A DNA stretch of 64,000 bases, taken from Bacteroidota bacterium. GTDB lineage: Bacteria; Bacteroidota; Bacteroidia; Bacteroidales; FEN-979. Below the pieces are notes generated by a model, which saw only the letters and a list, made by a program, of their open reading frames with translations, made no database searches and was not told the DNA's origin. The position numbers were made by a program, and so were the translations under genes. Every line of letters begins with the position of its first letter. Positions within the stretch are counted from its first letter, which is position 1. Of the stretch, positions 24,899-34,000 are shown in pieces. Location of the stretch: the NCBI GenBank assembly GCA_026391805.1, contig JAPLDJ010000010.1, forward strand, positions 186,001 through 250,000, given 5' to 3'.

Positions 24899-27049
24899 CT
24901 ATTGCTTAATGAATTTTCCTGCCTCCACCGTCGTGTCATTGTACAGTCTTACAAAATAAATCCCACCTGGCAGGTTACTGATGTCTATTAATGTCCTGCG
25001 TTCAGACACCTGACGTGTAATCAGCTCCTGACCAGTCATATTGATGATGGATAACCGGCCATTGGAACGGAGTGAGGTTGTTTCGATGGTGATCAGATGA
25101 TTTGACGGATTAGGATAAATGGTCAGAGCCGCAGCCGGTGGACGCGACTCCTTTACCGATACTATACCTCCGCCATTGGTTGTTTTAAAGATCGTTCCAT
25201 CAGTGCCAACAACTATGCCTGATGTGTCGTTGGTAAAGAAAATAGATTCGAGATTATTGACAGGAGTACTCGATAATGTTGTCCAGGTGAGACCTCCATC
25301 CATTGTTTTTAAGATTGAACTGGCAGCGATCTGGGAATTCGTCCCGACAATATAACCGGTATTTTCATCTGTGAAGAAAACTGAATTTAACAGCATTGGC
25401 ATTCCGATCGACAGATCGGTCCAGGTTGTACCTCCGTCGGTTGTTTTAAAAACCACACCATTATTCGTCAATTCATCAAAACCCGCAGCATACCCGGTAT
25501 TTGCATCAGGAAAGTGAACCGACATAAACCCGGTTGCCGTCATGACCGTTGAATCAGCCCAGGTTATGCCTCCGTCAGTGGTTCTGAGAATTTCAGCATA
25601 GCCAAAGCTCAGGGTGTTCCTTGTCCCGCCAACGATGTGCCCTGACATCACGCTGGTGAAGTAAATGGAAAACAGACCATAGGGTAATCCGCTTTTTATA
25701 ACATTCCATGTTGCACCTCCATCCGGTGTTTTTAAAATGATCCCGTTCAGGTTGTTGTTATCATTACCTACGGCAAAGCCTGTGCTGGCATCGGTAAAGA
25801 AAACAGAGTATAGGCGAATGGTGGTTCCGCTTACCAGTGGAATCCAGTTTGTGCCGCCATTGGTTGTTTTCAGGATGGTTCCGCTGTCGCCCACGGCGTA
25901 ACCTGTCTGGACGTCCGTAAAATAAACTGAAAATAACATAACGTTCTTTCCGCTCGATTGGGCAGTCCATGTTGAGCCTCCGTCTGTGGTCTTTACAATT
26001 GCTCCTTCATGAACAGGATAATTAAGACCCACGGCATACCCGGTGCTGGCATCGGGAAAATGAACTGAATACAATGAGTTATGTGTTATGGCACTCGTTA
26101 AATCATTCCATGTTGCGCCTCCGTCAACGGTTTTCAGGATGGTTCCATAAAACCCTGCTGCATACCCGGTCATGCTCCCGGTAAAGCAGACTGCAAAAAG
26201 GTTGAAGGCAGTTCCGCTTGAAAGCGTCGTCCAGGTCGATCCTCCATCTGTGGTTTTTATAAGGGTCCCTTCACTTCCTGCAACATACCCGGTAAGAGGA
26301 TCCGTAAAGTAAACGGATCTGAACTCATGGGGAATGCCGGTCGGGATGACAGTCCAGGATACGCCTCCGTCAGTTGTTTTAACTACTGTTCCCTCGGTGG
26401 TGCCATTGTAATCAGTTCCGACTGCATAGCCGATATTTGCGTTGACAAAGTAAAGTGATTCCAGGCCAATGGTTGTTCCGCTTGTTATTGTATTCCAGGT
26501 AGTGCCTCCGTTGGTGGTTCTCAGGATGGTACCGCTGGTTCCGACAGCAATGCCTGTATTATCATCGGTAAACCAGATTGCATTCAGCAGCGAAAATATT
26601 CCGGTTGGCTGAGTGATCCATGTCAATCCGCCATCGGTGGTTTTAAAGATGTCCGGGAACCCCGCAACCCAGCCGGTATCGGCATTGACGAAATAAACAG
26701 CATGCAGATCATCGCCGGTAAAGTTTGGTATTTTAGTCCAGCTGGCGCCTGCATCCGTGGTTTTTATTATGTTCGGGCCATCCCCCACGGCATACCCTGT
26801 ATTGGCATCGGGGAAATGAAATTCATAAATATACCCGGTCATTCCGGTCGGCAGTTCCGTCCAGGTTACGCCGGCATCAGTGGTTTTAATAATGGTTCCG
26901 TAATACCCCAGTGCATATCCCGTGTCTGCGCTGGTGAATTGCATACGTAATAAGAAACTGCCCTGGGGTAATGGGTTCTGCCAGGTCCATTGTGAATTGG
27001 CAATCGCCGTGATCAGCAGAAAGCAACTCAGGAAGAGATATTTTTTCAT
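24899..27049 (-). CDS. T9SS-secreted YCF48/BNR-type protein with 14 repeats
   Basis: 716 residues. Signal peptide about 1-19 (FLSCFLLITAIANSQ). Fourteen repeats of about 45 residues carry IIKTTDGGTTWTxxxSG and VYFTDANTGYAVG; fourteen equals two seven-bladed propellers. A T9SS type A domain ends the protein (LTIYPNPSNHLITIET ... DISNLPGGIYFVRLYNDTTVEAGKF). The repeat is that of the YCF48/photosystem II assembly-like BNR family, common in secreted Bacteroidetes proteins and unrelated to photosynthesis here. The function is likely adhesion or glycan binding; the ligand is unknown. Confidence 0.85.
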   Translation of the reverse strand: MKKYLFLSCFLLITAIANSQWTWQNPLPQGSFLLRMQFTSADTGYALGYYGTIIKTTDAGVTWTELPTGMTGYIYEFHFPDANTGYAVGDGPNIIKTTDAGASWTKIPNFTGDDLHAVYFVNADTGWVAGFPDIFKTTDGGLTWITQPTGIFSLLNAIWFTDDNTGIAVGTSGTILRTTNGGTTWNTITSGTTIGLESLYFVNANIGYAVGTDYNGTTEGTVVKTTDGGVSWTVIPTGIPHEFRSVYFTDPLTGYVAGSEGTLIKTTDGGSTWTTLSSGTAFNLFAVCFTGSMTGYAAGFYGTILKTVDGGATWNDLTSAITHNSLYSVHFPDASTGYAVGLNYPVHEGAIVKTTDGGSTWTAQSSGKNVMLFSVYFTDVQTGYAVGDSGTILKTTNGGTNWIPLVSGTTIRLYSVFFTDASTGFAVGNDNNNLNGIILKTPDGGATWNVIKSGLPYGLFSIYFTSVMSGHIVGGTRNTLSFGYAEILRTTDGGITWADSTVMTATGFMSVHFPDANTGYAAGFDELTNNGVVFKTTDGGTTWTDLSIGMPMLLNSVFFTDENTGYIVGTNSQIAASSILKTMDGGLTWTTLSSTPVNNLESIFFTNDTSGIVVGTDGTIFKTTNGGGIVSVKESRPPAAALTIYPNPSNHLITIETTSLRSNGRLSIINMTGQELITRQVSERRTLIDISNLPGGIYFVRLYNDTTVEAGKFIKQ

Positions 27050-27104
27050 GGTATATAGGGTTTATAGGGTCGAAGATTTCATCTTCTGAGATCAGTCAAT
27101 AGAA

Positions 27105-28706
27105 TCAGAGGGTAAATTTTCCAGAATAGAGAACCTGTTTGTTTGTCAGAACACGATAAAAATAGATTCCTTTTGAAAGCCCCGCAGTTGAGATCATCTG
27201 AATGCCTTTTCCAAATGATCTTACTTCAGCTCCCGGCAAATTATAGATCTCAGCAGAAACAATAAAATCATCGGGATCAGGCAGGACAAATTCAACGGAA
27301 TGATCTGACTGCTTTATTTCAAGGCTTTTATTCACCGGAGGATCATGAGAAACATTCGTTGTAATGCACATGACATTCATAAACGGATCTGCGCCTTCCA
27401 CAATCCCCGAATCGATCGCAACGTAAGGGGAATTGACCGTATATGAGGCAGTCTGAATATCTGCTCCAGGATTCATGTTTTCTTCCGTATTAATAAAGCC
27501 ATCCTGTTCATTGCATCCGCTCGACAGGTTGAAATCTGCTTTAACCAGGTAAACAGAAATATTGCTGGAATTGTAGTGGTATCCGACCAGGGCAAAAGTT
27601 CCGTCGAATACATGCTTCACATCGAGACCTTTTCCATTATACGGCGTATTAATGTCAGGATAAAACTTCGTGTTTTCCAGTTGTCCGATCCCATCCGTTT
27701 TAATCAATGCAAGATGATCGAAACCCATTGTACCGCCGATGATAAATCCTCCGTCCCTGGTTTTATCAAGGGAAGTTCCGACTCCTTCCCCTGAATTCAG
27801 GTAGTACTTTTTCATCCAGTTTATTGAACCGGTCTGACCGATATCCAGGATGAAATGCTGTGCCGCACCGATCCAGTCTGTACCATCAGAACCTGTGATT
27901 ACGAAATCATTAAAGTAGCCATCAATGATTTTCGTAAAGTATCTTTTGTTCGTTGTGACGGTCGTGTTCAGATTAAAAGTCAGCGATGGATTCTGAACAA
28001 CCCCTGATTCGGAGGCGAAAATCATGAAGGGAATCTGCCCTCCTGCGCCATACCCTGTCGTAGACCCGACAATTATAAAGTCATGCGTGGCCGTTTGCAC
28101 GAGACTGTTCCCGAAATCACGCCCGCTGCCTCCGATTGCTGCAGCCCACTGCAGGTTCCCGCTGTTATCCAGTTCCAGGAAATAAACATCTTCATTCCCG
28201 GCCCCAATTGAGTTCGTATAACCGGCAATGGCATATTTATGATCATACGTCTCGATCACATCATTCGCAACTTCCTTCCTGTTAAGACCGATAACCCTTG
28301 TCCATTGAACGTTTCCGGAACCATTTGTTTTTATAACATAGACGTTTGAACTGTCGGATGAAGCAAACAAATAACTTGAAGTGGAGCCGACAATGATGTA
28401 ACCTCCGTCCGAGGTTTTTTTAATGGAGCGTGGGATTTCTTCTCCTTTTCCACCGATCGTTTTCGCCCAGAGAATGTTACCGCTCAGGTCTGTTCTCATA
28501 AGAAGAACATCATCCTCGCCCTGCCCGGAATAGGAAGCTGTTCCGGCAATTGTAAGCCCGACACTGTCAGCCGCGATTGAATAGCCGATACTTGCATTCA
28601 TTCCGGCATATTCAATTTGAAAAACATTCTGGGCAATGTTGCTCTGTCCGGTAAAAATCAAGATCAGGATGAAAAGGATTTCATAGTAATCTTTTACATG
28701 TTTCAT
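27105..28706 (-). CDS. Secreted beta-propeller-like protein with atypical C-terminal sorting segment
   Basis: 533 residues. Signal peptide about 1-25 (ILFILILIFTGQSNIAQ). Repeats carry DGGYIIVGSTSSY, YAIAGYTNS, HDFIIVGSTTGY and GGFIIGGTMG with a period of about 50-55 residues. The C-terminal about 75 residues (AEIYNLPGAEVRSFGKG ... GLSKGIYFYRVLTNKQVLYSGKFTL) look like a T9SS type A sorting domain but lack the usual YPNP start. The gene ends 56 bp before the gene at 24899-27049 begins, so they may be co-transcribed. Function unknown. Confidence 0.75.
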   Translation of the reverse strand: MKHVKDYYEILFILILIFTGQSNIAQNVFQIEYAGMNASIGYSIAADSVGLTIAGTASYSGQGEDDVLLMRTDLSGNILWAKTIGGKGEEIPRSIKKTSDGGYIIVGSTSSYLFASSDSSNVYVIKTNGSGNVQWTRVIGLNRKEVANDVIETYDHKYAIAGYTNSIGAGNEDVYFLELDNSGNLQWAAAIGGSGRDFGNSLVQTATHDFIIVGSTTGYGAGGQIPFMIFASESGVVQNPSLTFNLNTTVTTNKRYFTKIIDGYFNDFVITGSDGTDWIGAAQHFILDIGQTGSINWMKKYYLNSGEGVGTSLDKTRDGGFIIGGTMGFDHLALIKTDGIGQLENTKFYPDINTPYNGKGLDVKHVFDGTFALVGYHYNSSNISVYLVKADFNLSSGCNEQDGFINTEENMNPGADIQTASYTVNSPYVAIDSGIVEGADPFMNVMCITTNVSHDPPVNKSLEIKQSDHSVEFVLPDPDDFIVSAEIYNLPGAEVRSFGKGIQMISTAGLSKGIYFYRVLTNKQVLYSGKFTL

Positions 28707-28746
28707 TTGTTTCCTTTTGTCTGGAATTATTGATGGCTTGCATTTT

Positions 28747-28896
28747 TTATTACACGAAGGACCACGAAGGTTTCACAAAGAGCCACGAAGAAGATCGTAC
28801 AACCTATTGTGTCCTATTGTGCCTAATGTGGTTAAAAGAGATAACGGAGAATCAAAATTACCTTACCAGTTCCCCAATTCACCAGTTATCCAGCAT
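28747..28896. repeat. Composite repeat: CACGAAG module, CTATTGTG module, octamer array
   Basis: CACGAAG-type units at about 28751-28792. Next come CCTATTGTG / CCTATTGTG / CCTAATGTG units at about 28803-28831. Then an octamer array follows: ACCAGTTC (28865-28872), CCCAATTC, ACCAGTTA, TCCAGCAT (28889-28896). The array ends exactly at the stop codon of the gene at 28897-30360. Confidence 0.75.
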
Positions 28897-30360
28897 CTAC
28901 TCTTTCACAAACTTCCCGATATTGACTGCCTTGTCACTTTTAAGCCTTGCAAAATAAATCCCAACAGGAAGGTTACTGATATCAATCACCTTTGTTTGTT
29001 CAGAAACCTGTTGGGTGATTTGCTCCTGACCGGTCATGTTCAGAATCGATAATAGATAAGGGAAGTCGGTTCCGGATGTTTCTACGATTAGCCTGTCTTT
29101 GGCAGGATTTGGGAACAGACGTAGAGGCCCGTCTGTTTTTTGCTCACCGATCTTCTGGAGAAGAAAATCATTCGAATAAACAGTACCGGTAGTAACTCCG
29201 TTTTTAATATAGCCGATCAGGTATTCATTTACTTCGGTCTCAAAGATTCCCAGCTCGAAAATCACTCTTCCGATCCCGGTGGTAAATTTCTCCTGGTACA
29301 TATAGGCCAGAAAAGAAGGCTCAAGTGTATCTCCTGCACCAAAGCCATAAAGGGGTGCTTCTTCACCTGAGGAATAATAATTCTTTCCCTGGCAGCGTGA
29401 AACTGATTGTCCTGTATCCCTGAAGACTTTCATGATCGATGCATTCGGTCCTGAAACATAGAGCGGGAATACCGGGTTCATGATAAGCTCAAGCGGATTG
29501 AGGTTGCATGAATGGGTTACCGAATCGAGTATCGTGTCGGTGGAGTTGGAATAATAGTGGATAGTGTCGTAGCCATATCCGATAATGTACTCAGTCCAGG
29601 ACATCGTTGAAACAGCGACACCATACAGATAACCTGATGAAGACGAGTCTTTCGAGACGATCGTCTTTTTCGTCAATCCCTCGGTTCCGTAACCGATGCC
29701 GTAATTTATTGACAGAAAACTGTACTGGAATACATCCCCCACATTGTAATTAAAGATCTCCCTGAAACCCGGAACCAGCGTGCCCAGGTTCCTTCCGGCG
29801 ATCCCTTCCAGCAGGTAATAGTAAACTGATCCCATTACAGGAAACCGGAGGATCCCGTGATTCTTGCTTAACCTGATAATCCCGCCATCTGAAAGGCTGA
29901 TGGTCTTTACCGAATCCCATTGCGAGAGCACCTGTTCGTAGGAGAACGCTGTAACCTGCGCATTTATGCTTGCCGATGAATCAAAGACCCATGTGGCATT
30001 CAATCCTGCAAGAGTCCTGATCCAGAACCTGCCAGGATCGGAGAAGAGGTATACTCCTCCTGTTTCCATTATCATTTTCCGCTGCAGGAACTGCGGTTGG
30101 TTGTACAACCGCCAGGATTGATTGGAACAGGCAGGGCAGGGGGTGACGATCCTGTTGAGGTAAAAGACCGAATCGACGCCCTGGATCTTCGCAGAATCCA
30201 CAGTGATCACATTGGTGATATAGGCGGCAGAATCGATCCGGTAATTGAATTTTTCAGTGCTGGAGATGGGTTTCCATTGCTGGGAATGTGCATTCCATGA
30301 CAAAGCTGCGAAAAGAAGCAGAATTATCATTCCGGATTTTACCATACTGTTTGTTTTCAT
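28897..30360 (-). CDS. T9SS-secreted hypothetical protein
   Basis: 487 residues. Signal peptide about 1-27 (GMIILLLFAALSWNAHSQ). A T9SS type A domain ends the protein (LRLFPNPAKDRLIVETS ... DISNLPVGIYFARLKSDKAVNIGKFVKE). The sorting domain is very similar to those of 20734-22119 and 24899-27049. The middle part has a CPACS motif at about residue 74 and no recognised domain. It is the first of the minus-strand secreted-protein block in transcription order. Function unknown. Confidence 0.7.
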   Translation of the reverse strand: MKTNSMVKSGMIILLLFAALSWNAHSQQWKPISSTEKFNYRIDSAAYITNVITVDSAKIQGVDSVFYLNRIVTPCPACSNQSWRLYNQPQFLQRKMIMETGGVYLFSDPGRFWIRTLAGLNATWVFDSSASINAQVTAFSYEQVLSQWDSVKTISLSDGGIIRLSKNHGILRFPVMGSVYYYLLEGIAGRNLGTLVPGFREIFNYNVGDVFQYSFLSINYGIGYGTEGLTKKTIVSKDSSSSGYLYGVAVSTMSWTEYIIGYGYDTIHYYSNSTDTILDSVTHSCNLNPLELIMNPVFPLYVSGPNASIMKVFRDTGQSVSRCQGKNYYSSGEEAPLYGFGAGDTLEPSFLAYMYQEKFTTGIGRVIFELGIFETEVNEYLIGYIKNGVTTGTVYSNDFLLQKIGEQKTDGPLRLFPNPAKDRLIVETSGTDFPYLLSILNMTGQEQITQQVSEQTKVIDISNLPVGIYFARLKSDKAVNIGKFVKE

Positions 30361-30672
30361 TTTGAATATGGATTATTAATGCGGTTTGATGGTTCGGTTT
30401 CTGTTAAAAAGCTGGTCTAACAAATTTAATGATTTTAATATAAAAAGATGAATTGCATGAAAATTATTTCCGACTTCGGATCTCTGACCTCTGACTTCCG
30501 TTTTTAAGTGTACCACAGATTTACGCAGATTTTCACACCTGCCAGCCGCAGGCAGGGATTGATCACAGAAAATATTTTCTGAACTCAGACCTCAGACTTC
30601 AGACCTCTGTTTACAAAGAACTTTATAACTTTGCCACCTAACCTGAAATCTTTCCATTCAAAAATCAAAATC
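30361..30672. other. Intergenic 312 bp: repeats and M13 promoter
   Basis: Heptamer array at 30470-30497 (CCGACTT, CGGATCT, CTGACCT, CTGACTT). Next a TACCACAGATTT module contains the near-palindrome CCTGCCAGCCGCAGGCAGG (30538-30556). A second heptamer array follows (CTGAACT, CAGACCT, CAGACTT, CAGACCT; 30579-30606). A -7 box TAACTTTG at 30626-30633 fits TAnnTTTG and would start transcription near 30640. This rules out the in-frame ATG-like extension at 30631 as the start of the next gene. Confidence 0.7.
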
Positions 30673-32718
30673 ATGCAAAAACATCTCTTTCACTACATTG
30701 TTATCGCTATTGCAGCGATCCTCGCCTCATGTTCAACCGGAAATAAGGACGGCGCCGTTAAAGATGCGCTGGTATCTCACATTGATTCGACCGTCAAGCC
30801 GGGCGATGATTTTTTCCTCTTTGCGAACGGCAAATGGTTCAAAGAAAACCCGATACCGGCTTCAGAGGCCAGCAACGGCATCTTTCAGCTGATCCAGGAT
30901 ACGATCAATGCGCAGGTGCGGAATATTTGCGAATCGAGCGCAAGCCTAAAAGATGAACCCAAAGGCAGTCCGAAGCAGAAGATCGGCGATTTCTTCTTTT
31001 CAGGGATGGACAGCATCACCCTGAATAATAAAGGAATAACCGACCTGAAAGCGGATCTTGACAGGATCGACGGAATCAAGGACATAAACGGAGTTGTAAA
31101 AGAGGCCGCTTATATCCACCTGGTTGCCGGTGCGCCGCTGTTTGGCTTTGGTATTGGGCAGGACGACCGGATCAGCAGCAAATATGCAGTGTTTATCGGC
31201 CAGGGCGGACTCAGTCTTCCCGACAGGAATTATTATTTTGACAAGGATGCACGAACTGTGATGATCCGCGAAAAGTTTGTTGAATATGTTAAGAACATGT
31301 TCATGATCATGGGACAGGACGAACCTATGGCAAAGAAATCTGCCGGACAGCTCATGAAAACCGAAACGGCCATCGCCCAGGTATCCCGCAAGCGTGAAGA
31401 TCTCCGTGATCCCCTGAAAAATTACAACAAGATTGCGTACAAGGCATTCACTGAAACCACACCGAACCTGAACTGGAATCTTTTCACTGAAGATTTAGGG
31501 CTGAAGGGCGTCGATACCGTGATTGTCGGCCAGCCTGAATTTCTGAAAGGGCTCAACGGCTACCTGAAATCCTTCCCGTTGAGCGACTGGAAGAATTACC
31601 TGAAATTTCATCTTGTTCGCGGACTTGCCCGTTACCTCGATGACAAGACCTTCAAGACAACCTTTAACTTTTACAGCACGACTTTACGTGGTGTAAAGGA
31701 ACCAAAGCCGCGCTGGAAAAGGGTTGTGGAGCAGACGGATGGAATGCTCGGAGAGCTGATCGGACAGGTCTACGTGAATGAATATCTTCCGAAAGGAACA
31801 AAGGAGAAGCTGCAGGAGATAGGAAATGCGATAAAGGCGGTTTATGCAGAGCGGATCAGCAACCTCGACTGGATGAGTGCTGTCACAAAAAAGAAAGCCA
31901 TTGCGAAACTCAATACCATAATCATGAAGGTGGGATATCCTGAAAAATGGAAAGATCTTTCCACCCTCACCGTTGACAGATCTTCATACGTGCACAACGT
32001 GATGAACGCCAGCGTGTGGGAAATGCAATACATGATCTCCAAATATGGCAAACCTGTCGACCGGACCGAATGGTTTATGGAACCGCAGAACTACAATGCC
32101 TATTACAACCCGTCAAACAACGAGATCGTGGTACCCGGCTGCAACATTATCGTTCCTGGGTATGAACGTAAACTTGCCGACGACGCCTTGCTTTATTCCA
32201 TTATCGGCGGATCGACCTTCGGGCATGAGATCACGCATGGCTTCGACGACCAGGGCTGCAAATACGATGAGAAAGGGAATCTCAACAACTGGTGGACAAC
32301 GGAAGACAGCACACGGTTCTATGCAAAGACAAAGATGATCGTGAAGCAGTTCAATGATTACGTTGCCGTCGACAGCCTGCACATCAACGGTGAACTGACA
32401 CAGGGCGAGAACATCGCCGACCTCGGCGGTGTTGTGATGGGTTACCAGGCTTTTAAAAAAACAGACCAGTACAAAAACAACGAGATGGTTGCCGGGCTCA
32501 ATCCGAACCAGCGCTTCTTCCTCGGTTATGCACTTGCCTGGATGGTGAATGAACGGCCGGAGAATGTCGCCACGCAGGTCAAGAGCGATGAACACTCACC
32601 GGCAAAGTTCCGCGTGATAGGTCCCTTGTCGAACATACCTGAATTTTATGAGACTTTTGGCGTTAAAAAAGGCGATGCCATGTTCCGTCCCGACAGCCTG
32701 ATCGTGAAGATATGGTAG
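30673..32718 (+). CDS. M13-family (neprilysin/PepO-like) metallopeptidase lipoprotein
   Basis: 681 residues from the ATG at 30673, chosen because the promoter -7 box (30626-30633) lies upstream and this start gives a proper lipoprotein signal (HYIVIAIAAILASCSTG, lipobox LASC). The zinc motif HEITHGFDD lies at about 518-526. The third ligand and the family motif ENIADLGG lie at about 579-586. The full two-domain M13 fold length is present. It is anchored by lipid to the cell envelope, where it would cleave oligopeptides. Near-palindromic repeats in opposite orientation flank the gene (30538-30556 and 32784-32802). Confidence 0.93.
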   Translation: MQKHLFHYIVIAIAAILASCSTGNKDGAVKDALVSHIDSTVKPGDDFFLFANGKWFKENPIPASEASNGIFQLIQDTINAQVRNICESSASLKDEPKGSPKQKIGDFFFSGMDSITLNNKGITDLKADLDRIDGIKDINGVVKEAAYIHLVAGAPLFGFGIGQDDRISSKYAVFIGQGGLSLPDRNYYFDKDARTVMIREKFVEYVKNMFMIMGQDEPMAKKSAGQLMKTETAIAQVSRKREDLRDPLKNYNKIAYKAFTETTPNLNWNLFTEDLGLKGVDTVIVGQPEFLKGLNGYLKSFPLSDWKNYLKFHLVRGLARYLDDKTFKTTFNFYSTTLRGVKEPKPRWKRVVEQTDGMLGELIGQVYVNEYLPKGTKEKLQEIGNAIKAVYAERISNLDWMSAVTKKKAIAKLNTIIMKVGYPEKWKDLSTLTVDRSSYVHNVMNASVWEMQYMISKYGKPVDRTEWFMEPQNYNAYYNPSNNEIVVPGCNIIVPGYERKLADDALLYSIIGGSTFGHEITHGFDDQGCKYDEKGNLNNWWTTEDSTRFYAKTKMIVKQFNDYVAVDSLHINGELTQGENIADLGGVVMGYQAFKKTDQYKNNEMVAGLNPNQRFFLGYALAWMVNERPENVATQVKSDEHSPAKFRVIGPLSNIPEFYETFGVKKGDAMFRPDSLIVKIW

Positions 32719-32743
32719 GTTGTTCAATGCGGGAATGTTTGAA

Positions 32744-32850
32744 TTGATGCTGGATGCTGGAGGCTGGATCTCTGTGACTAATCCCTGCCTGCGGCTGGCA
32801 GGTGTGTAAATCCCTGCCTGCCGGCAGGCAGGTGTGTAATCTGTGGTGAA
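32744..32850. repeat. Heptamer array followed by two palindromes inside an AATCTGTGG module
   Basis: Heptamers TTGATGC, TGGATGC, TGGAGGC, TGGATCT (32744-32771). Then an AATCC...GTGTAAATC module carries CCTGCCTGCGGCTGGCAGG (32784-32802), followed by a second module copy with the perfect palindrome CCTGCCTGCCGGCAGGCAGG (32813-32832). The first palindrome is the exact reverse complement of that at 30538-30556. Confidence 0.8.
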
Positions 32851-32880
32851 TAAAAAGAATCGTAAATCTAGTTGATCCCT

Positions 32881-33969
32881 ATGAAAAAGATCGTTCTGTT
32901 CATGCTTGTGCTGGCGCTCGCATTAACTTCTCAGGCAAAGATCCTCATGCAGCCTTACCTTCAGGCAGTGACCACCAATTCGGTGTATGTGCTGGTTGAA
33001 TGCGACAGCAAGGATACGGTCAGGGTGGATTATGGAAGAACGGCTGCATACGGCCGTACTGCGCTGGCATCGATCGTTGCAGTGACGAATGCCAAGGTGC
33101 CTACCTATGTTCATAAGATCAAGCTTATGGGGCTGAAGGAGAACACTGCCTACTATTACCAGGCGCGCCAGGGAGAATCGCACAGCGACGGATTTATTTT
33201 TCACACGGCCGTTGAAGCCGGAACCTCTTTCCGCCTGCTCTGGATGGCCGACTTCCGCACGAATACTTCCATTCACGACAAGATCGCGAAGCTGGCAGCC
33301 GCCACCTACCCGCAGGTGGCCCTGTATGGAGGCGACCTGTGCGTGAACGGTGAGTATACATCATGGAAAAAAGAATTCTTCCGTTCCCCCGAGCTGGACC
33401 TCATCTCAAAGGTTCCATTCTTCAACACAACGGGAAACCATGAAGGAGAGGGCCCGAATACGGTTGCGTTTCTTCAGAATCCCGAATCTGCTTCAAAATC
33501 GCAGCAATACTATTCCTTTGATTATGGAGATCTTCATGTTCTCGTATTAAACACGCAGATGGATATGAAACCGGGCAGTCCGCAGTATGAATTCGCAAAA
33601 GCTGACCTTGCTGCGGCCGAAACTTCCTGGAAGATCGTGGCAGCGCATTCACATGCATACTGCGCTGGCGGTCACGGGGAAGATACCAGCCTGGTGAGGA
33701 TGACGAAAGAAATCTTTGAACCCAATAACGTCAGCATGGTTCTTTCAGGACATTCCCATTTCTATGAACATAACCTGGTAAACGGAATTCACCACATGAT
33801 CATCGGATCAGCAGGGGCACCACTCTATGACCCGGGAAAAGCATCCTATACCCTTGTAGCCATAAAAGATTACAACTGGGCCGTGCTTGATGTAAAATAT
33901 AGCCTGCTGAACCTCACGGTGTATAATGCAAAGGGAGAGAAACTCGACGCAGTGACATTGAAAAAATGA
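32881..33969 (+). CDS. Secreted purple-acid-phosphatase-like metallophosphoesterase
   Basis: 362 residues from the ATG at 32881 (MKKIVLFMLVLALALTSQAK, a good signal peptide; the upstream in-frame ATG adds three residues). An N-terminal FN3-like segment (about 20-110; ILMQPYLQAVTTNSVYVLVE) is the PAP-type N-terminal domain. The metallophosphoesterase domain follows with WMADFRTN, GGDLC, FFNTTGNHE, AAHSHAY and SGHSHFYEHN; these supply metal-binding D, N and H residues. Expected activity is hydrolysis of phosphomonoesters outside the cytoplasm. The gene ends 31 bp from the convergent DUF5916 gene; that spacer is a heptamer array. Confidence 0.88.
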   Translation: MKKIVLFMLVLALALTSQAKILMQPYLQAVTTNSVYVLVECDSKDTVRVDYGRTAAYGRTALASIVAVTNAKVPTYVHKIKLMGLKENTAYYYQARQGESHSDGFIFHTAVEAGTSFRLLWMADFRTNTSIHDKIAKLAAATYPQVALYGGDLCVNGEYTSWKKEFFRSPELDLISKVPFFNTTGNHEGEGPNTVAFLQNPESASKSQQYYSFDYGDLHVLVLNTQMDMKPGSPQYEFAKADLAAAETSWKIVAAHSHAYCAGGHGEDTSLVRMTKEIFEPNNVSMVLSGHSHFYEHNLVNGIHHMIIGSAGAPLYDPGKASYTLVAIKDYNWAVLDVKYSLLNLTVYNAKGEKLDAVTLKK

Positions 33970-33970
33970 T

Positions 33971-33998
33971 GCGCATAGCGCTTAGCGCCCAGCGCCTA
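33971..33998. repeat. Heptamer array (GCGCATA) filling a convergent intergenic spacer
   Basis: Four units: GCGCATA, GCGCTTA, GCGCCCA, GCGCCTA. It begins one base after the phosphatase stop codon and ends two bases before the DUF5916 gene's stop codon, so it accounts for nearly the whole spacer. Confidence 0.8.
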
Positions 33999-34000
33999 GG

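Noticed and set aside
24899-27049. Photosystem II assembly factor (YCF48) as a sign of phototrophy
   Set aside because: The repeat is a generic BNR-type propeller here, with a T9SS domain and signal peptide.
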